The notes under the pieces are model-generated. The model made no database searches, was not told where the DNA came from, and saw nothing but the letters and a program-made list of their open reading frames with translations. Position numbers and translations under genes: made by a program. Positions 13,877 to 26,600 of a stretch of 64,000 nt of DNA are shown here, in pieces (the stretch's first letter is position 1; each line of letters begins with the position of its first letter). This DNA comes from Gymnorhina tibicen (lineage: Eukaryota; Chordata; Aves; Passeriformes; Artamidae). The stretch spans positions 210 through 64,209 of the forward strand of contig VXAZ01003257.1 in NCBI GenBank assembly GCA_013399875.1. The letters are read 5' to 3'.

Positions 13877-15149
13877 AATTTATCCCATAGAGTATGCAGC
13901 CCTGCACTGGAGAAGTTACTGTACAAAATGCAGTTCTACAGTACAAATAATATTACTTCTGGAAGAAAAATGTCATTGTTACAGGTAAAATTAGTAACTA
14001 CCTTGAATTTCTGCAGTAGTGTGTGGTCTAGTATTTCCTTTTTGTTTGGAATCTTGAAGACTTATCTTTTTTTCTGTATCATGTCTGTGCAACTGCAACA
14101 ACTCTTGCAGAATCTTAGAACTTTTATCCAGCTTTCATATTTGTACTCATTTTTAACCTGACACCTTGAGCCATCAGCTGTCTTTTGAGATCCAATGGGT
14201 TCCCACAGGACCATTCACTGATGAATAAAAAGCTGAACTTGGATGTGACCTCTAGGCCTCTTCTTCATTTTCCAGCTTGTTAGCAGACTGTTCATGTGCA
14301 GTCTGATACCAGACAGAAACTATTGCTGTAGACCTATATTGTCCTTTTCTCCCCCTGTGGTACCATTTATCTCTTGGGGTTTTTTTTCTTTTTTGAAGAA
14401 AAATAAATTCTGCTCTAACAATACATGGACATGAAAACCTTGCCTGTAAATCTATGTGTGAAATACACATTCTATGGAAAAGCCAGCAGAAATGAAATTG
14501 CCAGATCATACTTGAGAGAGAGAAAAAAAAGAGAGATAGAAATATTTTCTAGACAGGAAAATTTTGAGTTATCCTGGTTTTTATATTGGTTGTACTTACA
14601 AATATTTTTCTATTCCTAGATAAGTATTGTGACTTTTTAAAAAGAAATACACATTAGTAGAGACAAGCCTGGGATTCATTTTGTCTGGATTTAAGTAAAA
14701 ATGCAAATGAAGTCAAAATGGATTTTATTTTGAGGGAAAAAGTAATATAGCTGTGTACTGAAGTTATTCCCAGGTGGCACATATACGGTTGAGTAGCAGA
14801 GGTTTTTTCCCCTCCCTCTGTTAAATTGAACAGTTCTAAGAATTAGCAGTTGAAAGTTCCAACTCCTTACCTGTATTGTGCAGGTAACTTTGCCCTGAGG
14901 AGGTCTGTGAGATGGTTCTAGCTCATGTACTGCATGCTGTACCGTACCTTAATTTTTTTTCCTCTGAGGCAAAACTCAACTCCAAAGCAAGCAGTGAGAC
15001 TGGGACAAGAGTCACTTGTGCTGTCAAATACAAGAGCTGTTTGAAATCCAGTTGTAATTATTCGTACTTTTTTTCAAGTTTTGCAATTTCTTTGAACTTA
15101 TAGGCTACAAAAGAAAAAAATTCTGAAGTCAGGTTTGCTATTTATCTCT
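13877..15149. other. Unique sequence before the CR1 fragment
   Basis: No recognisable gene. Purine-rich AG runs occur at about 14514-14540. The last bases before 15150 may be diverged CR1, but I cannot follow the match there. Confidence 0.45.
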
Positions 15150-15735
15150 GGGACAGTACAAACCTACTAGTCTCACTTCTATGACTGGAAAGATCATGGA
15201 TCAAATCCTCCTGGGAACTATATTGAGGCACATGGAAGATAAGGAGGCGATTGATGACAGCCAACATGGCTTAATTAAGGGAAAATCCTGTCTGACAAAT
15301 TTGGGGAACTTTTACGATGCATTTACAGTGTTGGTGGATAAGGTCATTCTATGTCATCTGCTTGGACTTGTGCAGAGCATTTGACACTGGCCTGCACAAC
15401 TTCCTTGTCTCTAAACTGGAGAGACATGAATGTGATGGGCAGAATTGGTTGGATGATCACACTCAAAGAGTTGTGGTCAATGGCTCAATATCCAAGTGGA
15501 GATCAGTGACAAGTGGTGCTCCTCAGGGGTCAGTATTGGGACTGGAAGTGTTTAATATCTGTGTCGGCAACATGGACAACGGGACTGAGTGCACTCTCAG
15601 CGAATTTACTGGTGACACGAAACTGAGTGGTGTAGTTGACACTGGAGGGAAAGGATGACATCCAGAGGGACCTCATGAAGTTCAGCAAGGCTAGCTGTCT
15701 GTCAAAACACAATGGGAAAACAATCCGGTAACCCA
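15150..15735 (+). pseudogene. CR1 LINE fragment: broken reverse transcriptase
   Basis: This is an internal piece of an avian CR1 non-LTR retrotransposon, from the second ORF, which encodes the reverse transcriptase used for target-primed retrotransposition. Translation gives CR1 signatures in order: GKIMDQILL with [10 protein letters not shown], then DSQHG and GKSCLTNL, then a frameshift near 15360 into [10 protein letters not shown], then WLDDHTQRVVVNG, then GAPQGSVLG and DTKLSG. The catalytic block, normally FADDTKL, reads FTGDTKL, so the first of the paired aspartates is lost. A second frameshift or deletion follows near 15655, where the reading jumps to the downstream CR1 motif ending LMKFSKA. 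The 3' end of CR1 is absent, so the copy is truncated on both sides. It is dead and old, and no protein is expected. Confidence 0.9.
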
Positions 15736-18700
15736 TCATGAAGAGATATTCTTCCCAACTTTCAAGACAGAAAACTATATTTTATTTTTTTACTGGTAAA
15801 TGAAGTTAAATCAGTAGATTAAATTTGGTTCTGGACCTTTGCCAGGTTCCATGTGTGCTCATACCTGCCATCTAAATTGGCAAGCAAAATCAGCTACAAT
15901 TCTTCCCCTGGCAATATCCACATGAGAGGTTCAACACCATAGCAAAGGTTAACTTCTTTGGCGATAAAGGAATAGGAATCTGAGCAGCAGAACAGAAATC
16001 AAATATTTGATGAATTCCCCAAACAACCTCCCACAAAGATCAGGCTTCCATAAAGCACAGATCATTATTTACAGCAACTCCACTGATACAAAATCCTCTA
16101 GGGAGAATGTAAACTATCCAATCCCCTTCAGGTTGTCTGATTTCTCTTTTCATTGCTATACGCTACCTAAAAAGTCATAACGTAATCCTTTTTGCCCTCT
16201 TGAATGTCTCCAGAGGTCACAGCTTTTTGTTTGTTTGTTTTGTGTTTTTTAAATATTCCAAGTGATTCTATGAAGACTGCATTGGTCCTTCAAGTATGTA
16301 GTTTCTGTAAAGCTTAGTAGAGGCTTATCCAGCATCACTGTTTTTTCCAACATTGAAAGCTTCCAGGATCATTTTCATTTTGATAATACTCCAAGAAGAT
16401 CCAAGCAGTCTTGTCTATAATGTTTGATTTTGTTCTGAGGTTGTTTCAGACTGCATATCAGACTGCAGGTGGAAAGATGTTGGAAACAGTGACAGCATCA
16501 GCTTTAAGCATTTTAAACACACTCACTAGAAGCCCATCTTAGTGAAGAAAAACTAGCACCTAAGTCAGGTTTTCATAATCACTTTCTTTGTGAGTAGTTT
16601 TAATGACTTTTTCTGACCTCTGTTCACTACCACAATCTTAAATAATAGGAAAATTCAAGAAAAAAAATGAAGGACTGAAACAATAAAATCAGTCTACCGA
16701 GAGGAAAGCTAAAAAGTAATTTATTTCTTTCTTTCAGGGATTTTATAGGCAATATAAAAGAGATTAATCAGAATTTTAGCTTATAACTACATGAGTGTAC
16801 ATTGCAAGCCAAAGCCAAACTAGTTTAAATGAATAAATATTTTTAAAAGTGCGGTATTACTTAAAGAAAAATACCTAGGCCTATAGTCACTTTATATCTT
16901 TAGGAATCTTTAAATAAAGAATAAATATAATTTAGGAATTGAAATTATTAACAGACGGCACAAAGGTAATCATAATGGTGACTTTTAACCTCTAGTTCTA
17001 TTCATAGATTCAAGATTTCACTCTGAGAACATTGAGAACACTTGTTTTGGCTGAATTATTTTTCATCTACATTAAAACTAGTGAGGAAAATGAAGAGGAA
17101 TAGAGTGAGATGATATAAACTGGAAAAAAAAGGTTTCTATTTAGTCACTTTCAAACCAACCCACCAAGTTTCTGACACCTTTAGTAGTCTTAAAGCAAGT
17201 TTGTTTGGTTTTTTCCTTTGCACATTTCTTTTCAGCAAGGCTGCCTTGTGTAGTGGCACAAATCTCAGAGGAGATCATTCACCTGTCTTTCCTGTCAAAT
17301 TACATTGCAGAGGCAACAGTAGCCAACGAAGTGTGATGTCTCATGCTAGACTTTTAGTTCCCAATAAATCTGGTCAGTGGAGTACCTCCTGTAATTCAAA
17401 ATGTTTTAGACAAATATTTCAAAACTATAAAAATGAGTTAAAAATGTGAACTTTATGTGATCATGTTCAGTCAGATTGTTTATGCAATAAGCAAGAATAA
17501 TTTGAGAGTAGATTTAAATAATAACTCAGTGGAAAGGAGGTGAGAATTTATAAGTTTAGCAAACTTTCATCAGAAAAATACACATGCTGCTCTTGATCCC
17601 ATAACCCCTGGAAACAGTGGAGAAATTCCTCTTATGGTTCATTTGTTACTACAGTGAAGATGTTCATGTTACCATATAGCTTCTGGGTTTGGTAATTTGA
17701 TTGGAAATGGAGCTAAAAGTCAGGATTTCCATATTCAAAGAATGCTAATGATATTTATACAATACACTATATGTATTTTTTAAAAAAGTATTACTATTGA
17801 CATTTAGCTGTATAATGTTGCAAATCTATTTAACAACAAATTGTGGTATTTGCACTGGTGCTAGTAGGCTAATTTAAAATATTTGATAACTATATAACAA
17901 TTCCGCAGAGCACCATTTTTGTAATGATTATGTTATAATTTGTGAACTGATAGTTGAGTACTAAGCAGGCTAATCAGTCATCTTAATGGAAATGTGCAGT
18001 AGCAGAATATCAGGATAAAATAATATGCTAGATAGGGAATTTGAAGGAGTGTAGCCTTAAACTAGTCCAATCAAACACATTGCAGCACTAAAAATGTTGA
18101 ATTCACTTATCCATTCTCTCTTCAGAGGGTCCTGTGGGTTTCAAAATAACAGGTTCAGCCACTTCTTTTTTTCTAGGACTGAAATCTGAGATTCCAGAGA
18201 CTTCTCATACTACATGTATGTACCCTAACTTATCTACTAATCTCTCCATTTTATCTTGGATTTTGAAGTTAAGAGATAGCCTGCAATCAGTAAACATTAG
18301 ACACACTATTGCACGAGAATATAGACAAGGCATCTAGGTGAGTAACTACATCCTGTATTAATACTTCCATTTAGAATTTATGTACATATTTGCTAATACC
18401 TTGTGTTTTAAGACCTCAGCTTCTTGAAGAAAGTTGTTTCATACGTTCTCTTTACAAAGTTCCTGGTTTGTTGAGAAGCATGCCAGACAGAAGTAAGCAA
18501 AAAATGAATGACACATTATAATTTAAAAATGAATGTCAAACATTACTAACCTGAAAATCTAAAAGATCAAAACATTCTTGGAGTCCTTCCAACTTATTTG
18601 CCAACAGCATTGAGAAAAAAGAAATAGAAAATGAAAGTCTGGGACAGGAAAACACAATTACCTCTGATTATCTGGGAATCCAGTTGGGAAGAACTCATCT

Positions 18701-19510
18701 GCCTGTGGTTGTTCCTTAGAGGTTTCAAACTAGCAGAATAATCACTTTAAAAAGAACTTTAACAAGGGACTCCAGTGCTTTGTAATTTAACTATATAGCA
18801 ATTAGTGAATAGCTGTTTTTCAGCTGATTTTTTCAATCTTTTGTTGCTGTGTGGTACAGCATAATTTAAAGTGCAGCTCCCCATGAGTAAAATTTACAAT
18901 GTATGGTATGGATTTAGATTAGACAGTCAAGAACACAAGTGAGCTATAATGGATAACACACAGGTGTTATGTATGTAATTGTACATTTGAAGAATGCTTC
19001 TGATTAATTTATTAACAACTGCTAAAAAAATTTGTAGTTTTTTCCCAAAATACCTGGTAACAGCAAGCAATACACAGTGGTAGTATTACAGCCCAGCCAC
19101 AGTAACTGTGGCAGGATTTGATGTAGAATCTACAATGGTTGTCAGACTGGGAGCTCTGCAGTGTAATAATTCTAATTCAGTGAGAAATAAGTGTTAATAT
19201 GTCATAATTTATAAAGATAAAAAATGAACCTTGCCAGAATAAATACAGACCAGAAGAAGTTACGTTTCACATGAACGGTTTTCTATGAATTAGAGCAGAG
19301 GAGTCAGAGGCATGCTGTCCTAGTTAATAGCAGATTTTTACTAACCAGAAGAAAAATGAAGGATTATGCTATTGTGAGGTGCTAGGTGAGGAAAGAATGC
19401 AACATATCTTTATAATTATGATAAAGATGTTCCAGGATAGAAAGATGATGTTAAAAATGAACATAAACTTTTAGCAGCTTAGCTAATATGAAAAGAAATA
19501 AAGTAATAAG
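15736..19510. other. Unique AT-rich sequence, nothing recognised
   Basis: No gene, RNA or mobile element recognised. A short (TTTG)4 run lies at about 16225-16242. Frames of 67 to 82 codons at 17201-17449 and 18134-18337 show no domain. Confidence 0.5.
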
Positions 19511-19600
19511 TATCATTGAAGGATTGGGGTTGAAAGGGACATTTAAAGACCATCTAGTCCAATTCCAAATAAGGACACTGCATTTCTAGAACACAGAAAT
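19511..19600 (-). mobile_element. CR1 LINE 3'-end remnant
   Basis: On the minus strand this matches the 3' tail of CR1. The plus strand reads ATCATTGAAGG, then GGGGTTGAAAGGGACATTTA and AAGACCATCTAGTCCAA, then a weaker match through GGACAC and CTAGAACA. It is short and diverged. Confidence 0.75.
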
Positions 19601-22508
19601 ACAGAGACGAATAGAAGAGAGGTTTCATAGTAGAAGCTCTGAGTTACACTCATAGGAAAAAAATGTATTTTAATGCCAACAGGAAGGGATGATTACATAC
19701 ACACAGGTGGTAAAATATTTAGAATTTTTTTCCTGTTGCAAACTAAATACAGGGTATGATCAGAAGGTTCGTAATCATTTGATGTTATTTTATAAAGCAA
19801 GCATTTCAAAAAATTCATATGATCTGGAAACATCCAAGTTATGCTATTTACCATGCAATATTTAAAAAAAAATCTTCTGCATGACTTGCCTCTGGATTGC
19901 TCAAAGGCAAGAATAAAAACAATGTGGGAAGTGGAAGTGTTTTATGCAAGGCTTTCTCTGTACAGCTGCGTAAGGACAGGCACTTTGTATGAAAAGGTTC
20001 TGCGTTCAGTAACATCTGTTAGTGTATCTTTATCTCATCTGACTCATCCAGCCCCTGGTAATAATGCCACTCTTGAACTAGACTTATGGGATACTGCTGT
20101 AATAAACCTGTGCCAATGCAGATTAAACCAAACAGCTGGCACAGGTATGCTGCACGTGTAGATCCAAGAGAAGGGGAGCTGCAGGGACAGCAAGCAGGAG
20201 GAGCTGAGAGAGAAGCAGTGTGCAGTGGTGTGCTACTGGAAGGGGCAGACGGATAGAGAGAGTTGTCATCTCGCACCAGCTCTGTTCAAAGAGTTGTGGG
20301 GAATCTTGGACAGGAAAAGTCCCTACCCCCTGGAGGATAGGAAGGTTAACGGGCACCACTAGAGGCTTTTAGGAGAATAGACACATTTAATGGCAAGGGA
20401 GATTAGAAGAGATTTATTTGATAAAATTTGCAATAGCAAGTACATTGATTGCATGTTCAAAAGCAAAAGATGTACTTGACCCCCTAAGATAGCATGAGAA
20501 AACAGTTAGCACCACATAATGCAGGTTATATTACCTACTAGTGAAAGACAAGTGGGTATAGGTGATTTATATTAAGTTCATCTGTACACGAAAGTTATAA
20601 AACCTTGAGGTTTTGAAATGTTGGTGTTCATTTGGGGGTGGGGTAGGGGAGGGGAAATTCAGAAGACCATAAATGTGAATAACCTAACTTGACAGTATTT
20701 TTAGGTTCAGCACAGTGGAAAACTGGATATTGAAATTTCATATTTTATTAGGAGCTTTGTTCATGAAAACTACATACCCTGTATTTAAAAGAAAATAGTT
20801 TTGTACACATTTATTTTAGCCTAGATTATGTTGACATGTCTTACTTAAGCATGTTTGAAATGTGAAAAACAATTTAGAGAAATATGACAAAACTTACACT
20901 TTTCTGGAAAGCTGCCTATTATGATAGAGTGGTGCTATTCTCATGTTTGAGTGAGAACTACCAAACTAATTTAAGCATCAGACACCAGACCTATTAGGAG
21001 ACAATTCAACTGATACTGAAATATTTTTTGATTTATAGAGGGAGAAATAAACAAATTTAATTCCGCTTCTTTCTAAAGAAATAATGGAACAAAGAAACAA
21101 GCAAGTTTTCCAAATAGTTAGGGTGTTTCTGCACTACTAGAACCGGCAAAATTAATACATCCAAAATTAGGAAAGGAAACTTTTTAGCAAAGGCTGCCTG
21201 TGGTGAATTGACTGTCAAAGAGAGTTGTAGACCTGCATTAGATATGTGTTGGACCTGCATGTGTGGCAGGCTGGTAGGATATCACAGGCAAAACAGAGTA
21301 AAGAGAAAGAAAATAGTCTAAGATTAAGAAGATATACCAGGTTTCAGAGCTGAACATATTGTGGAATTTGGAGGCAAAAGATAATTTTGTTATGTGCTTT
21401 GGGAAAATAACCTGAATGGGCAAACTATGGTTGCCACAGCAACCATTGGTATGCAAAGGATCCCACAGAAAACACTTACTGAAAATATCTAATGAATTTG
21501 GGCTTGATTACAAGGGTTGGTGCAGGCTTACTTCTCCAGGGGAAGATTTAAATTTGAGGTTTTTATTGGGGAAAAAGTGTCATTTATGCCCCTTTAACAT
21601 TCTACCATCTTAGTTTTTGTCAGGCTTAGGTATGTTCATAGCAACAGTGAGTTTCACAGATTTCTACATAACAAAATTTGCATGACAAAAAGAAGTATCC
21701 AGCTGGTGATGGATAGCAGAGCAAGGAAATGATCCTTAAAAAACCCCATAAAATAAACTAAAACACTGAAGATGAACAGAAAGCTCCTGTAATTAAAATG
21801 AACTGGATTTTAATATCTGTGAATGAATGGGTCCTTGCAGCAGATTACCAGCCCCTGAAGACTACAGAAGCTCTGTCAGAAGTCAGACCAGTCAGAGCAG
21901 TAGGTTGCATGCCCTGGGAAACTCCTATTTCCTTATGAGCAGACTTTAAATTATTTTATTTTTATATTTTAAGACAGAAAGTCTGGCACATACCTGCTGT
22001 ATGATGATGATTACCTTCTCTAGTAAGGCAACATACAGCAACAACTTCTTCCTCAGGCCTAGAAAAATTGAACTGTACTATATGTAATAGCTAACTGGAA
22101 GGATCCTAGTGCCAGAAGTAAGAATCAGTGAAGAATAATCCTGCAGTACGCAGTTTTAACTGCAGTATTCAGTTTTAACTGATAAAACAAAGATTATGAG
22201 GAAAAATGGTAGCATTATGAACAACCATGAGAGTATGGTTTGTTGATTGTGGATTGAAATTAAACTCCTGGACAAGAAAGTTACTGTCAAATGATCTGGG
22301 ATACATGGCTGTGTTTGAAGATGAAAGGCACTGAAAGGCACTGCTAGTCAGATCATGCTTGCTAGATCTTGCAAACATCAGGAATCAGAGAAATAGAGGA
22401 AAAAGAGGGAATAGAAGTGTTCTTCCTAAGGAGATGTCATAGTTCCACCACTGACTGGAAGAGCACCAAGGCACTCTTTTGTATGTCCTGCACTAATACT
22501 AAGGTAAA
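19601..22508. other. Unique sequence with a GC-richer patch at 20140-20365
   Basis: No gene is recognised. 20140-20365 is richer in G and A than its flanks and might be an old retroelement piece, but no ends or family are visible. Two small tandem duplications occur: a 19-bp unit twice at 22143-22180 (two mismatches) and a 10-bp unit (TGAAAGGCAC) twice at 22322-22341. Confidence 0.45.
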
Positions 22509-22776
22509 CATCTGATGTCTTAGGTTTCAGCTTTTATATTTTGAAAATTCTGTATTCTCTGTATTCCGAGTGTGTAACTTTGAACTGTTTTGAAGCCTGT
22601 TAACTGCTGTCCTCTCATGCTGAGACAGACATAACAAAGCCTCTCCAGGCTTGCTCTTCAAGGACACTCAGACTGTCCTGGGCCCAAAGTGTGTAAACCA
22701 ACATCTTGAGAAGGAGGGCAAGTTGGGGGGGTGGTTACCTTATTACCTAAAGTTTAATTGGCAAATTTATACTGAT

Positions 22777-22784
22777 ATGCAAAT
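22777..22784 (+). promoter_or_regulatory. Octamer ATGCAAAT in LTR
   Basis: A perfect octamer (POU-factor type) motif about 115 bp upstream of the LTR's AATAAA. Such sites occur in retroviral U3 regions. Whether it works here is unknown. Confidence 0.4.
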
Positions 22785-22891
22785 GGACCAAACCCATAAC
22801 AGTGGGAAGAACTCGTGAACTGTCGTCCATCTTGGGGTCTATTCTGGAAGTAGCCTCTGGCTCCCCAGGGTATACCTTTGAAGGCCTTTTA

Positions 22892-22897
22892 AATAAA
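22892..22897 (+). terminator. LTR polyadenylation signal AATAAA
   Basis: AATAAA lies 62 bp before the 3' end of the LTR at 22513-22959, followed by a T-rich stretch. Its place near the end supports a plus-strand LTR with a short U5. Confidence 0.6.
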
Positions 22898-23133
22898 TAT
22901 CACCTTTATTCCCTAACCCTGTCTAGTCTCTGTTTCCAGGTTAGCCTTTTTAGGCATCACATCCTTATTCAAGCTGTTATCTACTCACATCCTCAAACAG
23001 AATCAGGTGCTTAGACAAGCATGGTTAGTTTAGCAACCCTCAGGCACACTCTAACTCATATGTCTGTGCTGTAACCTAAGGGACTACGCCATGTCTCTGT
23101 TGTGCTTAGGTTTCACTACTTGCTCTAACACAT

Positions 23134-23619
23134 TGTCCTGGGTTACAGTGTATTCCATTACCATGAGCTGTTGAGACCAGGTGTAGCAATGTTCCTTGCC
23201 TCCTCCCTTGGGACTAGCTTCTGTTAATGGGCCAATCAGTGCCTTGCCCCATGACTCACCATCCCATTGTGAGATGCTCCGCCCAGGGGGAAGGAGCCAA
23301 GCATTCCCAGCGGGATAAAATCTGGGGCCTGGAACAGCACAGGCAGACTTATCTACTGGGATCCAAGAGGACAAGATCTACACCACTGGACTTTCCAAGG
23401 AAGACCAGACCCTTCAACAGAACCATCACTCCAGGAGGACTGCAGTCACCATCTAATTGGACTGCTACCAACCCCCCGATTATCAGGGGGGCAGGTTTGT
23501 GCTCTGACCTTGTCAGTGGGTTGTTCCTTTCTTTTGCACTATTGCATTTATTTTATTTTTCCTATTGAATTGTGTTTCTGACTTGGAGTCTCTCACTAGT
23601 TTGCTTTCAACCTAGTACA
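23134..23619 (+). mobile_element. Solo LTR with 5-bp target duplication, ERVL-like
   Basis: The element starts TGTCCTGGGTTACAG and ends CTAGTACA, giving TG...CA edges. A 5-bp direct repeat, CACAT, flanks it at 23129-23133 and 23620-23624. A CCAAT box (GCCAATCAG) lies at 23231-23239 and a TATA-like GATAAAA at about 23314-23320, so the promoter points to the plus strand. I see no clean AATAAA. Length 486 bp, with no internal retroviral sequence. The TGTCCTGG start and 5-bp duplication fit class III (ERVL) LTRs of birds; this is an inference. Its start is 174 bp downstream of the end of the LTR at 22513-22959. The two differ in sequence and have separate duplications, so they are two independent insertions. 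The 113-codon frame at 23227-23568 lies wholly inside the LTR and is not a gene. Confidence 0.82.
23231..23320 (+). promoter_or_regulatory. CCAAT box and TATA-like box of LTR
   Basis: GCCAATCAG is followed about 80 bp later by GGGATAAAATC, the usual layout of a retroviral U3 core promoter. Inferred from motifs only. Confidence 0.45.
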
Positions 23620-23624
23620 CACAT

Positions 23625-26600
23625 TCAATTTTTAAACCAATTCATCCTGCTTATATAGCAATTACAAAATAGAGATGTTTAAAGACTCATATGGCAAATA
23701 TCACATGATGATAATCTGCTCCAGAAATAGCAGTACTGCTACTCACTCTCGAATTATTTCAGATATTTAAGAGTGAATGTTGGAGTAAGGATGGATGTTC
23801 ATTTTCCTGACTTTACTGCTGAGGCTCAGATAAAAGAAGTAAGATTATGAATTTCAGTGCTAGCAAGAAGTTGCAAACTCTTGGCAGCTTTTGGCTGAAG
23901 CACAGTGGAGATGTATCATCCCTGAGAGTTAATTGTCTTGGTGATGTGGCTGGTAGCACTCTGCCAGCTTAGCTTGCCTACTGGCAGCATGCTGCCCTCC
24001 TGACAGTGGGGAAGGGGAGCAAACTCACAAGAACTTCCCCATAAAAAGCTCTGAGGATTAGACTGAAGGGAAGCTTGCCCAAGGTGCTGGTTAAATAGTG
24101 GTAGGCTGTATGTAAATCAACATGGAGCCTTCTTCACAGCTATTTTACTACCACAGAACCAGTAAAGTTACATCCTCCCATCTCAGTTTTCCCTATGTCT
24201 ATCTTTTCCTGGAAGCCCTACTTAATCTGTAATGGTTTCTTTTAAAATAAGCAGTTCTAACAAAAAGACTCTTCTGGCTGTTCTAAATAGCATTGGCACT
24301 GACATCAAAACAGCATGGTATGGCTTTCCACTTGTGGTTTACATGAATAGCACCTGAGTATTAAATACTAGGGCAGAAACAATTAGCTATTTTATGCAAG
24401 TCAGATGCATTTCTTATACTTCTCAGGAAACACGTCATCCTGACCCTTAATTAGGTAAGAAGTGTTCAGACTTTGCTCAGGTTATAATCAAATGTTAAAA
24501 GTCAACCACAAACAAAGCTTATCAGCTGGAAAAGAAAAGTCATTTGAAACGAATGACAAAGGAAGTTCTGAAAAGCAGTGTGCAGCTTGAATATTTTCAA
24601 GGACAAAATCTGCTACAATAATAATTAAAATCAAATCCTCAAGACAGGGTCCTCTGAAATGATGCTGTGAGTGTGTGCTCCTTTTATCAAAATAGAAAAG
24701 GAGTTGAGAACCAAACAAAGATGAGAAAACACACATTATAAGAATGCCATTACTAATGGCAATAACAGAAGCAAAATTTTTTCCCTTGCAAGTTTCCAAA
24801 ATGAGGGGATTTATAGATGAAAAATATGGAGTTTCTCAGTACTAAAACAGCTCAATCTTTGTTTATCTGCTATAGTATAGCATTATAAGACAGAATAGTC
24901 AAAATGCTTGTGAGATTTCTAGCTTAACTGAAATATTTGCATTTTAGTAGCGTAATCCATTAAGTCATTAGAACTGGCTCAGAAGAAAATTCAACTGAGT
25001 TTAGAAAACTACTGTCAGTAACTTACATTTGAAATCTCAAACCTATGAACAGTGTCTTTTTCCTATATAAACAATATCTTCAAGTAAAATATTCTCAAAT
25101 TAATAAATTATTACAATTATATGTATTTTTGTATTACAAATTTAATTGTAAAAATGCTGATTTGATGCTTCATCATCACAGGAAGCAGCAAATCAATGCA
25201 CACACTGAGCATTTTACGTACAGAACATCATTTGACGAAAGAAAAACCTTTTGTAAAAACACACCTAGGGAAAACTTAGAGCTGAACGGATTCAAATAAG
25301 GATCTGCATAAGGAAACAAGATGAGTTAAAAAGTGAAATGGATGTCACATATCTCAGCAATGTACACTGAAGCAAAATAAAAAGCTCTTCACCCAGTGTC
25401 ACAGGCAAAACCATCATGACTTCCTTCATCCTACAAAAGAATGATCTCCCTCTTCCCTAACCTCCACAAGCACTGTTTTTGCTGTGGTGACATTCAACCT
25501 GTACTAGTCTCTCCAACGAGGTAAGGGGTAGTGCAGGAGGTTGGAGTTCCGTGTGCATTGGTTTCTTTCTGCTTCTCCATCACGCTTTTGGTTGTATTTC
25601 ATCCACTGCTCCATGATTCTTTGTGCTCTTGCCCTGGCTGAGGTCACTTGCAGTGTCCCAGGGTGTCTCTGCCTTGGCTTGTCACCTTCAAGGCTTCATT
25701 TCAGAGCAGGCTGTGTCACCTGCAGCCTCTCTGCCCAGGCCCTGCCAGGTATGCCTGATAACCTCAGTCAAAAGGAGTTTCCAGGAAAGAGTGAATGACA
25801 AACATTTTGATAGTGCTTTCTCTCAGCCCTTTCCCTCATAAATAAGTACTGACCACCATAAAAAGTTATTGCACATTAGTGCAGACAAAAAATAACCTAC
25901 CCACCCCCCAGAATGAAACAGAAACCAAACAGCAAGGTTGCCTCATGAAGGAGAAAAAGCTGATTCCTTTTCATAAATACTAAATAAATTTAAAAAAAAA
26001 GAGACTGGATCAACACACCCACAAGTAGTTTAAATAATTAAAATACTTCTATGCCCCTTCCCTCTCAGTTCCTGAAAATGTTCCTTTGATTTAAAGGAAG
26101 AGTGAAGTTATTGGAGTTGAACTGAACTAAGCAGTAACATATATTTTGAGAAGGCTGAAAAATCAAAAAATGCAGATACTTGAATTTTGCATTCTCGTGT
26201 TTATGACAGCCTACCAAACAGAAAAAATAAACCTATGTATAGATGTAGATAAATAGTTTAAGCTGAGAACAAGGCTGCAGTTTTAGACTTCAGAAAACAC
26301 TCTTCATTCTCCTCTGGCCTCTAATACTGGACTTACAGGCCAAAGACAAAAATCAAGAAGTTTCTTCTTTTTGAAGGTACTCTTTCTAGCATAAGACAAT
26401 GTCATATCTTAATAGGAGATTTTAATATCTATTCAAATTTCTGAATCTTCTCAATACCTCTTAATTAAAGACATGATGCTGTCAGTCTCCAGGAGGCTTT
26501 GAACAAGTATTTATCTCAAATTAATCTTGAATCAAGCTGAAACACAGAGATTTCTTACACAAGCCTCAGGAGCTTCTGTGCTGCACATCTTAGCTCTTGG

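Larger units (their letters stand above)
22513..22959 (+). mobile_element. Solo LTR with 4-bp target duplication
   Basis: The element begins TGATGTCTTA and ends TTAGGCATCA. These are imperfect terminal inverted repeats (TGATGYCTWA) with TG...CA edges. A 4-bp direct repeat, CATC, flanks it exactly at 22509-22512 and 22960-22963. Inside are an octamer, ATGCAAAT, at 22777-22784 and a polyadenylation signal AATAAA at 22892-22897, which set the plus orientation. Length 447 bp. No internal retroviral sequence adjoins it, so it is a solo LTR. A 4-bp duplication is usual for class I (gammaretrovirus-like) elements; the class is inferred from that alone. Few CpGs remain, so it is probably older than the LTR at 5860. 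The 70-codon frame inside it is incidental. Confidence 0.8.

Noticed and set aside
23227..23568. 113-codon plus-strand frame
   Set aside because: It lies entirely within the LTR at 23134-23619, across its TATA-like box, and has no recognisable domain.
22513..23619. Reading the two close plus-strand LTRs as 5' and 3' LTRs of one provirus
   Set aside because: They differ in sequence, have different target duplications (CATC and CACAT), and only 174 bp without viral motifs lies between them.
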